From an uncultured Actinomycetes bacterium (GTDB lineage Bacteria > Actinomycetota > Actinomycetes > Nanopelagicales > Nanopelagicaceae), in assembly GCA_903875815.1 (NCBI GenBank), contig CAIQXR010000183.1:1-5505 (forward strand): a stretch of DNA of 5,505 bases, given 5' to 3'. Every line of letters starts with the position of its first letter. Position 1 is the first letter of the stretch. Below, in pieces: positions 1 to 4,696 of the stretch. Made by a program: the position numbers and the translations under genes. The notes beneath the pieces are model-generated. The model did not search any database and was not told where the DNA came from. It saw only the letters and a program-made list of their open reading frames with translations.

Positions 1-216
1 CTTCTTACGACGCTTTGGAGCTGCCTTCTTAGCAGGAGCTGCCTTTGAAGCTGCCTTCTTGCGACGCTTTGGAGCTGCCTTCTTAGCAGGAGCTGCCTTT
101 GAAGCTGCCTTCTTACGACGCTTTGGAGCTGCCTTCTTAGCAGGAGCTGCCTTAGCAGCTGCCTTCTTGCGGCGCTTTGGAGCGGCCTTCTTTGCTGGAG
201 CTGCCTTCTTAGCAGC
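1..216 (-). repeat. 54-bp in-frame tandem repeat in the basic protein gene
   Basis: Units 1-54, 55-108 and 109-162 are nearly identical. The first two differ at one base (position 7 versus 61). The third differs from the first at two bases, which turn Ser into Ala. A fourth, clearly diverged unit occupies 163-216. Each unit encodes 18 residues, so changes in copy number keep the frame. Divergence increases toward the 5' end of the gene, and the freshest copies lie at the left edge, where the array probably continues. Confidence 0.9.
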
Positions 217-294
217 GACCTTCTTGCGCTTTGCTGGTGCTGCCTTAGCAGCTGCCTTCTTGCGCTTTGGAGCAGATTTCTTAGCTGCAGCCAT
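1..294 (-). CDS. Histone H1-like Lys/Ala/Pro-rich basic repeat protein, partial (C-terminus beyond left edge)
   Basis: Reading leftward from the ATG at 294-292, the frame is open for 98 codons to the window edge, so the C-terminus is missing. The visible part consists only of Ala, Lys, Pro and Arg plus a few Ser, one Val and the initiator Met. It begins MAAAKKSAPKRKK and settles into an 18-residue unit of the form KKAASKAAPAKKAAPKRR, repeated to the edge. There is no hydrophobic core, signal peptide or membrane segment. Such tails occur in eukaryotic H1, bacterial H1-like proteins and the C-terminal extensions of actinobacterial HU, where they bind DNA or RNA non-specifically. Here the basic repeat starts at residue 1, so this is not an HU protein with a tail, although a folded domain could follow outside the window. 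The start is supported by an AGGAGA Shine-Dalgarno 5 bases upstream. A nucleoid-compacting or RNA-binding role is inference from composition only. Confidence 0.8.
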   Translation of the reverse strand, partial: MAAAKKSAPKRKKAAAKAAPAKRKKVAAKKAAPAKKAAPKRRKKAAAKAAPAKKAAPKRRKKAASKAAPAKKAAPKRRKKAASKAAPAKKAAPKRRKK

Positions 295-299
295 TTAGA

Positions 300-305
300 T
301 CTCCT
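300..305 (-). promoter_or_regulatory. Shine-Dalgarno of the basic repeat protein
   Basis: AGGAGA on the minus strand lies 5 bases before the ATG at 294-292. It is a strong match to the 16S rRNA 3' end and fixes the start of this gene. Confidence 0.8.
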
Positions 306-346
306 AATCAGAATAGTTCGATCCGTCACCGAACCTGTTCATGGAA

Positions 347-406
347 TAGCGTGTCATCAATTGCAAAAACTTTCCACTATTTTGAGTGAAAAACCTCTAG
401 CGTGTC
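347..406. repeat. Direct repeat TAGCGTGTC, two copies 51 bp apart
   Basis: TAGCGTGTC occurs at 347-355 and again at 398-406 (GACACGCTA on the gene's strand). Both copies are followed by a similar short context (ATCAA and GCAA). They lie 53 and 104 bp upstream of the ATG of the basic protein gene. A spacing of 51 bp is close to five helical turns. They could be binding sites for a regulator of that gene, but two 9-mers could also be chance. Confidence 0.4.
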
Positions 407-454
407 GCAACATTATTTTTTTATTTTTTTGTGCTTTTCCAAGAATTTGATATC

Positions 455-483
455 GAAATTTTTCGAAAAGTTCCGAAAATTTC
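455..483. repeat. AT-rich inverted repeat downstream of the MFS gene
   Basis: The arms 455-465 and 474-483 can pair over 10 bp with one bulged T at 463, around an 8-base loop. It lies 22 bp past the MFS stop. The stem has only two G-C pairs at the loop and one at the base, and no U-run follows on the minus strand. It is at best a weak transcription terminator and may simply reflect base composition. Confidence 0.3.
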
Positions 484-504
484 TGAAAAAAATCTTACGG
501 GCGA

Positions 505-1785
505 TCAATTTTGCGAATTATTTGCTTCCTGATCGCGAATTTTCTTCTGTTCGACCGCAAATTCGTTCGTTTGGGAGTCATATTTACGAAAATCAGGGAG
601 TGCAGCGGAAAAAAGCGAGACAAATCCAATGCAGAGCAGGCCGCCACTGACCACGGAAGTGCGCAAATTGGTCCACGCAGCCATTGATCCGGCGCGCATT
701 TGGCCACCGAGTGGCCCTACCGAGTACGAGAGAAGTTGAATTCCAGCCAAGCGGCCGCGATATTCATCAGGGATGGATTGATTCCACAACGCACTTCGGC
801 ACAGGGCGCTGACTTGGTCGGATGCGCCGGCGAGCGCCAAGAAAATTACCGTGATGGCGAGGGAATGTGTAGCACCGGAAATCGTGATCGCAATTCCCCA
901 GCCGAGGGCCGCCAACATGACGGCGCGACCATGAAAGCGATAGGTGCGGATCCAACCACTTGTGAGAGTAGTGAAAATGGCACCGATTGTTCCGGCGGCA
1001 TAGAAGAGCCCCAAAGCCCAGCGGGCGTGGAGTTGATCGGCCCAGAATGGAAATAGCGCATTGGGCATGGCGAAGAACATGGCAGCTAAATCAACCACAT
1101 AAGTTCCCAGTAAATCCTTGCGGGTCACGGCATAGCGAACGCCATTGATAAGGTTTTGAAAATCTGGAAGTTCATTTTCAGCCGATGGTGGCACGGCGCT
1201 GACTTTGGCCAGCAGCACAAGTGAGATGACATAGGAAGCGACATCGAAGAGATAGCCGGCGCCAATACCTAATGTGGCCAGAAGAAATCCCGCAGCAGCT
1301 GGACCGGTGATGGCACCAAATTGCCAACGCAGACTCATGAGCGAACCTGCTGATGGCTGATCTTGATGCTCAATGATGCGCGGCAAAATCGCATCTTGGC
1401 TGGGGCGCTGCAAGCCATCCACGGCCGCAAATGTTCCGGCCACGATGAAGAGCAAAATCACGTGGGGATGATGAAGCCGAGAATTCGCAAAGAGTGTCAA
1501 CGAGACGAAGAGGGCGAAGAACTCGGTCGTCCAAATCATCTTCTTACGATCGACTTTATCGGCGAGCACTCCGCCGTAGAGACCAAAGATGATGAGGGGG
1601 AGGAGTTCGACTAATCCGATGGCACCCACCTGCAGATAAGAGCCGGTGAGGAGTTTGATCTGAAACGGTAAGGCCACATAAGTGACCATTGATCCAAAAT
1701 TGCTGATCAATCCCGCCGACCATAAGTAGCGGAAGTTCGGATATTTCTTGAGTGGCGTGAGATCGACCGCGAACTTCTTCAGCAT
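505..1785 (-). CDS. MFS transporter, enterobactin-exporter (EntS)/MFS_3-like efflux permease
   Basis: A 426-residue integral membrane protein of the major facilitator superfamily, probably a proton-driven exporter of a small molecule; the substrate cannot be read from the sequence. About 12 hydrophobic segments can be placed, near residues 22-40, 52-72, 84-100, 108-124, 156-174, 178-196, 226-246, 257-277, 288-305, 309-325, 348-368 and 376-395. The loop between segments 2 and 3 carries the MFS motif A form GGVLADKVDRKK (71-82). The late loop IPDEYRGRLAG (338-348) matches the P-E-RGR signature I associate with the EntS/MFS_3 group. The family usually has about 400-420 residues, so this is full length; the last 25 or so residues form a hydrophilic tail. 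The ATG has no good Shine-Dalgarno. Instead TAGGAT ends 7 bases before it, suggesting a leaderless transcript. The gene follows panB on the same strand after 79 bp but seems to have its own promoter with phased boxes. Confidence 0.85.
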   Translation of the reverse strand: MLKKFAVDLTPLKKYPNFRYLWSAGLISNFGSMVTYVALPFQIKLLTGSYLQVGAIGLVELLPLIIFGLYGGVLADKVDRKKMIWTTEFFALFVSLTLFANSRLHHPHVILLFIVAGTFAAVDGLQRPSQDAILPRIIEHQDQPSAGSLMSLRWQFGAITGPAAAGFLLATLGIGAGYLFDVASYVISLVLLAKVSAVPPSAENELPDFQNLINGVRYAVTRKDLLGTYVVDLAAMFFAMPNALFPFWADQLHARWALGLFYAAGTIGAIFTTLTSGWIRTYRFHGRAVMLAALGWGIAITISGATHSLAITVIFLALAGASDQVSALCRSALWNQSIPDEYRGRLAGIQLLSYSVGPLGGQMRAGSMAAWTNLRTSVVSGGLLCIGFVSLFSAALPDFRKYDSQTNEFAVEQKKIRDQEANNSQN

Positions 1786-1791
1786 GGAGGG

Positions 1792-1797
1792 ATCCTA
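1792..1797 (-). promoter_or_regulatory. -10 element of a probable leaderless MFS transcript
   Basis: On the minus strand the sequence reads TAGGAT-CCCTCC-ATG. TAGGAT fits the actinobacterial TANNNT -10 box. Its last T is 7 positions before the A of the start codon, which places +1 on the ATG itself. The six bases in between do not resemble a Shine-Dalgarno. The nadE start has the same arrangement and spacing. No good -35 is visible (CATACC/GCATAC at the right distance). The AGGA inside this box could alternatively be read as a weak ribosome site. Confidence 0.5.
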
Positions 1798-1804
1798 ATG
1801 TGCG

Positions 1805-1831
1805 GGCATGCGCAGGTATGCCTAGGCATGC
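1805..1831. promoter_or_regulatory. Three GGYATGC boxes at exact 10-bp spacing (possible operator)
   Basis: GGCATGC (1805-1811), GGTATGC (1815-1821) and GGCATGC (1825-1831) start exactly 10 bp apart, so they face the same side of the helix. The second and third together contain the perfect 12-bp palindrome ATGCCTAGGCAT (1818-1829). Relative to the proposed MFS start site at 1785 the boxes span about -20 to -46, covering the spacer and -35 position. That is where a repressor or a -35-replacing activator would bind. The regulator is unknown. Confidence 0.5.
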
Positions 1832-1860
1832 ATTAACGGCCGAGAAGTGCCGCGATTAAT
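1832..1860. repeat. Interrupted inverted repeat between panB and the MFS gene
   Basis: ATTAA plus CGGC (1832-1840) can pair with GCCG (1849-1852) and TTAAT (1856-1860), leaving CGA unpaired on one side and an 8-base loop. It begins just after the panB stop. No U-run follows on the minus strand, so it is not a standard intrinsic terminator. It could protect the panB mRNA 3' end or reduce read-through into the MFS gene. Confidence 0.3.
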
Positions 1861-1864
1861 GGGC

Positions 1865-2659
1865 TTAATGGAAGGTTTGTTCTGGGCCAGGGAATTGTCC
1901 CGAAGCCACATCGGCCGACCATTCCTGGGCGGCTGCAATCATTTCGGCGCGAAGATTTCGGTAGGCCTTGGCCAACTTGGGTGCGCCAACGGTGAGTCCC
2001 ATTAAGTCAGTCCAGACGATGACTTGGGCATCGCAATATTTGCCCGCACCAATGCCAATGATGGGAATGGTCAGTTCTTCGGCAATCTCTTTCGCCAAAT
2101 CTTCTGGCACAAGCTCGAGGACGATGGCAAAGACTCCAGCCGCTTGTAGCGCCCGGGCATCTTCTTTGATTCGCTCGCCATCGGCGCCGCGGCCTTGGAC
2201 TTTAAATCCGCCGAGGGCATGAACCGACTGCGGGGTAAGACCGAGATGCCCCATGACGGGAATGCCGGATTCAATCAAGCGTTTGATCTGCGGAACAACT
2301 CGCGTGCCACCTTCCAGTTTGATGGCGTGGGCTTTCGCCTCTTTAAAAAATCGGATGCCGGTTGCCAGGGCTTGTTCAGGTGAGGCTTCGTAGGAGCCAA
2401 AGGGGAAATCTGCCACGACCATGGCGCGCTCGGATGATTTAACGACCGCAGTGGTGAGCATCATGAGTTCATCGACGGTGACAGGAATGGTGTTCTCTTC
2501 ACCCAGGAAATTGTTGCCGGCGCTATCGCCCACAAGGAGTACAGGAATACCTGCCTCGTCGAAAATTCCGGCAGTCATCTGCTCGTAGCAAGTGAGCATG
2601 GACCATTTCTCGCCCGTGCGCTTTTTGGCAGCGAGATCACTGATGCTGATACGGCTCAT
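1865..2659 (-). CDS. panB: 3-methyl-2-oxobutanoate hydroxymethyltransferase (ketopantoate hydroxymethyltransferase)
   Basis: This cytosolic enzyme transfers a hydroxymethyl group from 5,10-methylenetetrahydrofolate to 2-oxoisovalerate, giving ketopantoate, the first committed step to pantothenate and CoA. The 264-residue protein has the same length as E. coli PanB and forms a single TIM-barrel domain. The metal ligands are D45 in LLVGDSAGN and D84 in VVADFPFGSY. The substrate-binding K114 and E116 lie in AIKLEGG, H138 in GHLGLTPQS, and the catalytic-base Glu is E182 in VLELVPE. QGRGADG (155-161) and PIIGIGAGKYCDAQVIVWTD (199-218) are also typical. The ATG is preceded by GAAGAGG with 7 bases of spacing, partly displayed in a hairpin. 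panC and panD are not in the window, so this copy is separated from the rest of the pathway here. It is transcribed divergently from nadE and lies upstream of the MFS gene. Confidence 0.97.
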   Translation of the reverse strand: MSRISISDLAAKKRTGEKWSMLTCYEQMTAGIFDEAGIPVLLVGDSAGNNFLGEENTIPVTVDELMMLTTAVVKSSERAMVVADFPFGSYEASPEQALATGIRFFKEAKAHAIKLEGGTRVVPQIKRLIESGIPVMGHLGLTPQSVHALGGFKVQGRGADGERIKEDARALQAAGVFAIVLELVPEDLAKEIAEELTIPIIGIGAGKYCDAQVIVWTDLMGLTVGAPKLAKAYRNLRAEMIAAAQEWSADVASGQFPGPEQTFH

Positions 2660-2660
2660 G

Positions 2661-2676
2661 AGAGAACCTCTTCTCT
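2661..2676 (-). promoter_or_regulatory. panB Shine-Dalgarno inside a small hairpin
   Basis: On the minus strand AGAGAA and TTCTCT form a perfect 6-bp inverted repeat whose 4-base loop is GAGG, the core of the panB ribosome binding site (GAAGAGG, 2667-2673). The motif ends one base before the start codon. The site thus sits in the loop and one stem arm, which could tune translation. The stem is weak (two G-C pairs). Confidence 0.55.
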
Positions 2677-2679
2677 TGG

Positions 2680-2698
2680 GCTTCGTTGCGAAGCTTTT
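2680..2698. repeat. GCTTCG/CGAAGC hairpin in the panB-nadE intergenic region
   Basis: GCTTCG (2680-2685) and CGAAGC (2689-2694) pair perfectly around a TTG loop, followed by TTTT on the plus strand. On the minus strand this lies about 20 bases before the panB start, probably in the panB leader. Because both flanking genes read away from this spot, a terminator makes little sense. A leader hairpin or a protein-binding palindrome is more likely. Confidence 0.45.
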
Positions 2699-2765
2699 AA
2701 CTCAAGGCCGAAATCGGTCCCTGGTTCATGTAAGTAGTGAGTGAGTGCTGGGAATGAGTTTAGCG

Positions 2766-2771
2766 TAGGCT
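2766..2771 (+). promoter_or_regulatory. -10 element of a probable leaderless nadE transcript
   Basis: TAGGCT-CCCCTT-ATG: the TANNNT box ends 7 bases before the start codon, so +1 should fall on the A of ATG. There is no purine-rich ribosome site anywhere in the 20 bases upstream, which supports leaderless translation, common in actinobacteria. A -35 is not obvious (GAGTGC at 17-bp spacing). TAGCGT at 2761-2766 is an overlapping alternative box. Confidence 0.55.
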
Positions 2772-2777
2772 CCCCTT

Positions 2778-4493
2778 ATGGCTAGCGGCGAGGTCACGCG
2801 AGAGTTCACCACCCTTCGGGTTGCCCTGGCGCAGATCAACACCACAGTCGGAGATCTGCACGGAAATAGCGCCCTCATTCTGGAGAGCGTGGCGAAAGTT
2901 GCGGATCAAGGCGTTCACATTGCCCTCTTCCCCGAAATGACGATTACCGGATATCCCGTTGAGGATTTGGCGCTGCGTTCCACTTTTCGAGCAGCTAGTC
3001 GCGCCGCTGTATCGGAGTTAGCCGATGCACTTGTCGCACATAACTGTGGCGAGATTTTGGTCGTCGTGGGCTATTTGGAGGAGAGCGAGAATCACAAGCC
3101 ACAAAATGCAATCGCGCTCATTTATCGTGGCCAGATTGTTGCTACCTACATCAAGCACCATCTTCCTAACTATGGCGTCTTTGATGAATTCCGAAATTTC
3201 GTTCCTGGCAATAAATCTTTAGTTGCTCGCTTCCACGGCGTCGATATTGGCTTTGCCATCTGTGAAGATATTTGGCGATCAGAAGGTCCAGTCGCACAGC
3301 TAGCAGCTCGAAATCCTGGCTTAGTTCTTGTTCCTAATGGCAGCCCCTTTGAGCGAAATAAGAATGATCTCCGCCTGACATTGGTAAAGACCCGCGCCCG
3401 CGAGATCGGGGCGCCGCTGGTTTATGTCAACATGACTGGCGCGCAAGATGATTTGGTCTTTGATGGCGACAGCATTGTCGTCGATGCCAAAGGTGACGTT
3501 CTTGCCCGCGCTCCACAATTTCACGATGGTCTGATGTTGGTCGATATCACGGCGATGAAATCAACAAGTCAGCCCGATCTCGTAATCTCTGAAGATGCAG
3601 TAGCGCCCTTCAAGACTCTGACACCTGGCGTGGCCCGACGCTATGACGATCTCGAACAGACCTGGTTGGCGCTGGTAAACGGTCTCCGGGATTATGTCGA
3701 GAAGAATAAATTTCCCAGCGTTCTGCTTGGACTTTCTGGCGGTATTGATTCCGCACTCGTTGCTGCCATCGCTGCAGATGCTGTGGGTGCCAAGCGGGTC
3801 TATGGCGTGGGACTTCCCAGCCGATATTCCTCGGATCACTCGCTCGCCGATGCCAAAGAATTAGCGCGCGCGATTGGCTTGAACTATCGAGTGATTTCGA
3901 TCGAACCGATGGTCGCTAGCTTCTTAGATAATTTGGGACTCACTGGCTTGGCTGAAGAGAATGTGCAAGCTCGCGTGCGTGGCACAACATTGATGGGGCT
4001 CTCCAATCAAGAGGGACACCTCGTCCTCGCGACGGGAAATAAATCTGAATTGGCAGTGGGGTATTCGACCCTCTACGGCGACGCCGTTGGCGGATATGCA
4101 CCGATTAAAGATTTGTTGAAAGTTGAAGTCTGGGCACTTGCGCGTTGGCGCAATGCGCGAGCAATCGCCGAGGGTCACGAGCCACCGATTCCGGTCTCCT
4201 CGATTGAGAAAGAGCCGAGTGCGGAATTGCGTCCAGGACAGAAAGATTCTGATTCACTTCCCGACTACAAAGTTCTCGACCAAATTCTTCATATTTATAT
4301 CGAAGAGGATTTGGGACTAGCGGGCGTGATTGCGGCCGGCTTCGATAAGGAACTGGCGATGCAAATCATTCGCAAAGTCGACGCCGCTGAATATAAGCGC
4401 CGGCAATATCCGCCTGGCACGAAGATTTCTAGCCGTGCCTTTGGAAAAGATCGTCGCCTTCCCATCACTTCGGGTTGGCGCGAACAGGGTTGA
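2778..4493 (+). CDS. nadE: Glutamine-dependent NAD+ synthetase
   Basis: This cytosolic enzyme performs the last step of NAD synthesis: deamido-NAD+ is adenylated with ATP and amidated with ammonia released from glutamine. The 571-residue protein is a two-domain fusion. Residues about 13-265 form a nitrilase-type glutaminase with the triad E53 (FPEMTITGYP), K126 (YIKHHLPNYG) and C162 (FAICEDIW). Residues about 285-571 form the synthetase domain with the ATP PP-loop SGGIDS (320-325), LATGNKSE (417-424), YGDAVGGYAPIKDL (433-446) and the late signature LRPGQKDSDSLPDY (484-497). The length fits the shorter bacterial form; the M. tuberculosis enzyme is about 100 residues longer. The ATG adds about a dozen residues before the usual start of the domain (LRVALAQIN). 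No better-placed start with a ribosome site exists, and the leaderless promoter supports this ATG. The 3' end overlaps the proposed metY promoter. Confidence 0.97.
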   Translation: MASGEVTREFTTLRVALAQINTTVGDLHGNSALILESVAKVADQGVHIALFPEMTITGYPVEDLALRSTFRAASRAAVSELADALVAHNCGEILVVVGYLEESENHKPQNAIALIYRGQIVATYIKHHLPNYGVFDEFRNFVPGNKSLVARFHGVDIGFAICEDIWRSEGPVAQLAARNPGLVLVPNGSPFERNKNDLRLTLVKTRAREIGAPLVYVNMTGAQDDLVFDGDSIVVDAKGDVLARAPQFHDGLMLVDITAMKSTSQPDLVISEDAVAPFKTLTPGVARRYDDLEQTWLALVNGLRDYVEKNKFPSVLLGLSGGIDSALVAAIAADAVGAKRVYGVGLPSRYSSDHSLADAKELARAIGLNYRVISIEPMVASFLDNLGLTGLAEENVQARVRGTTLMGLSNQEGHLVLATGNKSELAVGYSTLYGDAVGGYAPIKDLLKVEVWALARWRNARAIAEGHEPPIPVSSIEKEPSAELRPGQKDSDSLPDYKVLDQILHIYIEEDLGLAGVIAAGFDKELAMQIIRKVDAAEYKRRQYPPGTKISSRAFGKDRRLPITSGWREQG

Positions 4494-4504
4494 TCGCTTA
4501 GTAT
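4475..4504 (+). promoter_or_regulatory. Promoter of the metY riboswitch transcript, overlapping the end of nadE
   Basis: TTGGCG (4475-4480) and TAGTAT (4499-4504) are separated by 18 bases. They match the TTGACA and TANNNT consensuses reasonably well. The predicted +1 is at about 4511, the base before aptamer helix P1, so the transcript would start directly with the riboswitch. The -35 box lies within the last codons of nadE. No terminator separates nadE from metY, so read-through is also possible. Confidence 0.55.
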
Positions 4505-4511
4505 TTATCTC

Positions 4512-4626
4512 GGTCACGAGTTCCAGGTTTTAGCCCCGACTTACTGGACGGCAACCCTCCACCGCGGTGGGGTGCTTCGGGTGAAGACCAGGTTGATTGC
4601 ACAGTGCAATCAGCAAGCGCGGGTCC
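4512..4626 (+). promoter_or_regulatory. SAM-IV riboswitch aptamer
   Basis: An S-adenosylmethionine-sensing RNA in the metY 5' UTR. It matches the SAM-IV architecture as I recall it: P1 GGTC/GACC (4512-4515 with 4586-4589); P2 TCCAG/CTGGA (4522-4526 with 4544-4548); P3 around the GCAACCC...GGGGTGC core (4551-4575); a P2-loop pseudoknot CCCGA/TCGGG (4535-4539 with 4577-4581); P5 TGATTGC/GCAATCA (4594-4600 with 4606-4612, loop ACAGT). A second pseudoknot joins the P3 loop CCGCG (4562-4566) to the 3' tail CGCGG (4618-4622). The tail after P5, GCAAGCGCGGGTC, is what separates SAM-IV from SAM-I. Position directly ahead of a methionine gene fits SAM feedback. Confidence 0.95.
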
Positions 4627-4667
4627 TACGAAATTGCCGTATCCATTCGGCTTTCGGCATCTTTGTA

Positions 4668-4693
4668 TGACCCCCTTATTTTCTGGGAGGTTA
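4668..4693 (+). promoter_or_regulatory. Riboswitch expression platform: hairpin sequestering the metY Shine-Dalgarno
   Basis: The metY ribosome site GGGAGG (4685-4690) lies 6 bases before the ATG. Bases 4668-4675 (TGACCCCC) can pair with 4685-4693 (GGGAGGTTA), leaving A4688 bulged around a 9-base loop; five of the pairs are G-C. This would block translation. The competing partner is the aptamer tail GGGTC (4621-4625), complementary to GACCC (4669-4673). An additional TGCCG/CGGCA stem (4635-4639 with 4655-4659) could form in between. No U-run follows a hairpin here, so control of translation rather than transcription termination is inferred. Confidence 0.65.
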
Positions 4694-4696
4694 CTC

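Larger units (their letters stand above)
295..504. other. AT-rich intergenic region between the MFS gene and the basic protein gene
   Basis: This 210-bp stretch has no convincing gene. The short plus-strand frame beginning at 402 is low-complexity and runs antisense into the MFS gene. The half nearer the MFS gene (about 411-493) is very AT-rich, with T or A runs at 416-422, 424-430, 435-438, 444-448, 456-463, 466-469, 476-482 and 486-492. Their centres are on average about 10 bp apart, a pattern that can bend DNA. The half nearer the basic protein gene should hold that gene's promoter, but I could not settle on a -10/-35 pair. No intrinsic terminator with a GC stem and U-run is visible after the MFS stop. 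Confidence 0.6.

Noticed and set aside
1..216. Tandem repeats considered as a CRISPR array
   Set aside because: Units are contiguous 54-mers without unique spacers and encode an in-frame repeat protein.
59..298. Plus-strand frame of 79 codons rich in Phe/Ala/Gly/Leu/Arg
   Set aside because: It is the antisense of the Lys/Ala repeat gene. Open antisense frames are expected from the repetitive AAG/GCT codons, and the minus frame has a proper Shine-Dalgarno.
310..315. TATTCT on the minus strand as -10 of the basic protein gene
   Set aside because: It would put +1 at about 303, inside the gene's own Shine-Dalgarno (300-305), and there is no matching -35.
402..1056. Plus-strand frames at 402-650 and 700-1056
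   Set aside because: They lie wholly or largely antisense to the MFS gene, whose family motifs are clear. The 402-650 frame starts in an AT-rich tract without a ribosome site, and no conserved protein pattern is visible.
2680..2698. GCTTCG hairpin plus TTTT as an intrinsic terminator
   Set aside because: No plus-strand gene ends before it, the U-run is only four bases, and both neighbours are transcribed away from it.
4559..4570. Perfect 12-bp palindrome CCACCGCGGTGG as an operator
   Set aside because: It coincides with the P3 loop region of the SAM-IV aptamer, whose CCGCG forms the pseudoknot with the tail; RNA structure explains it.
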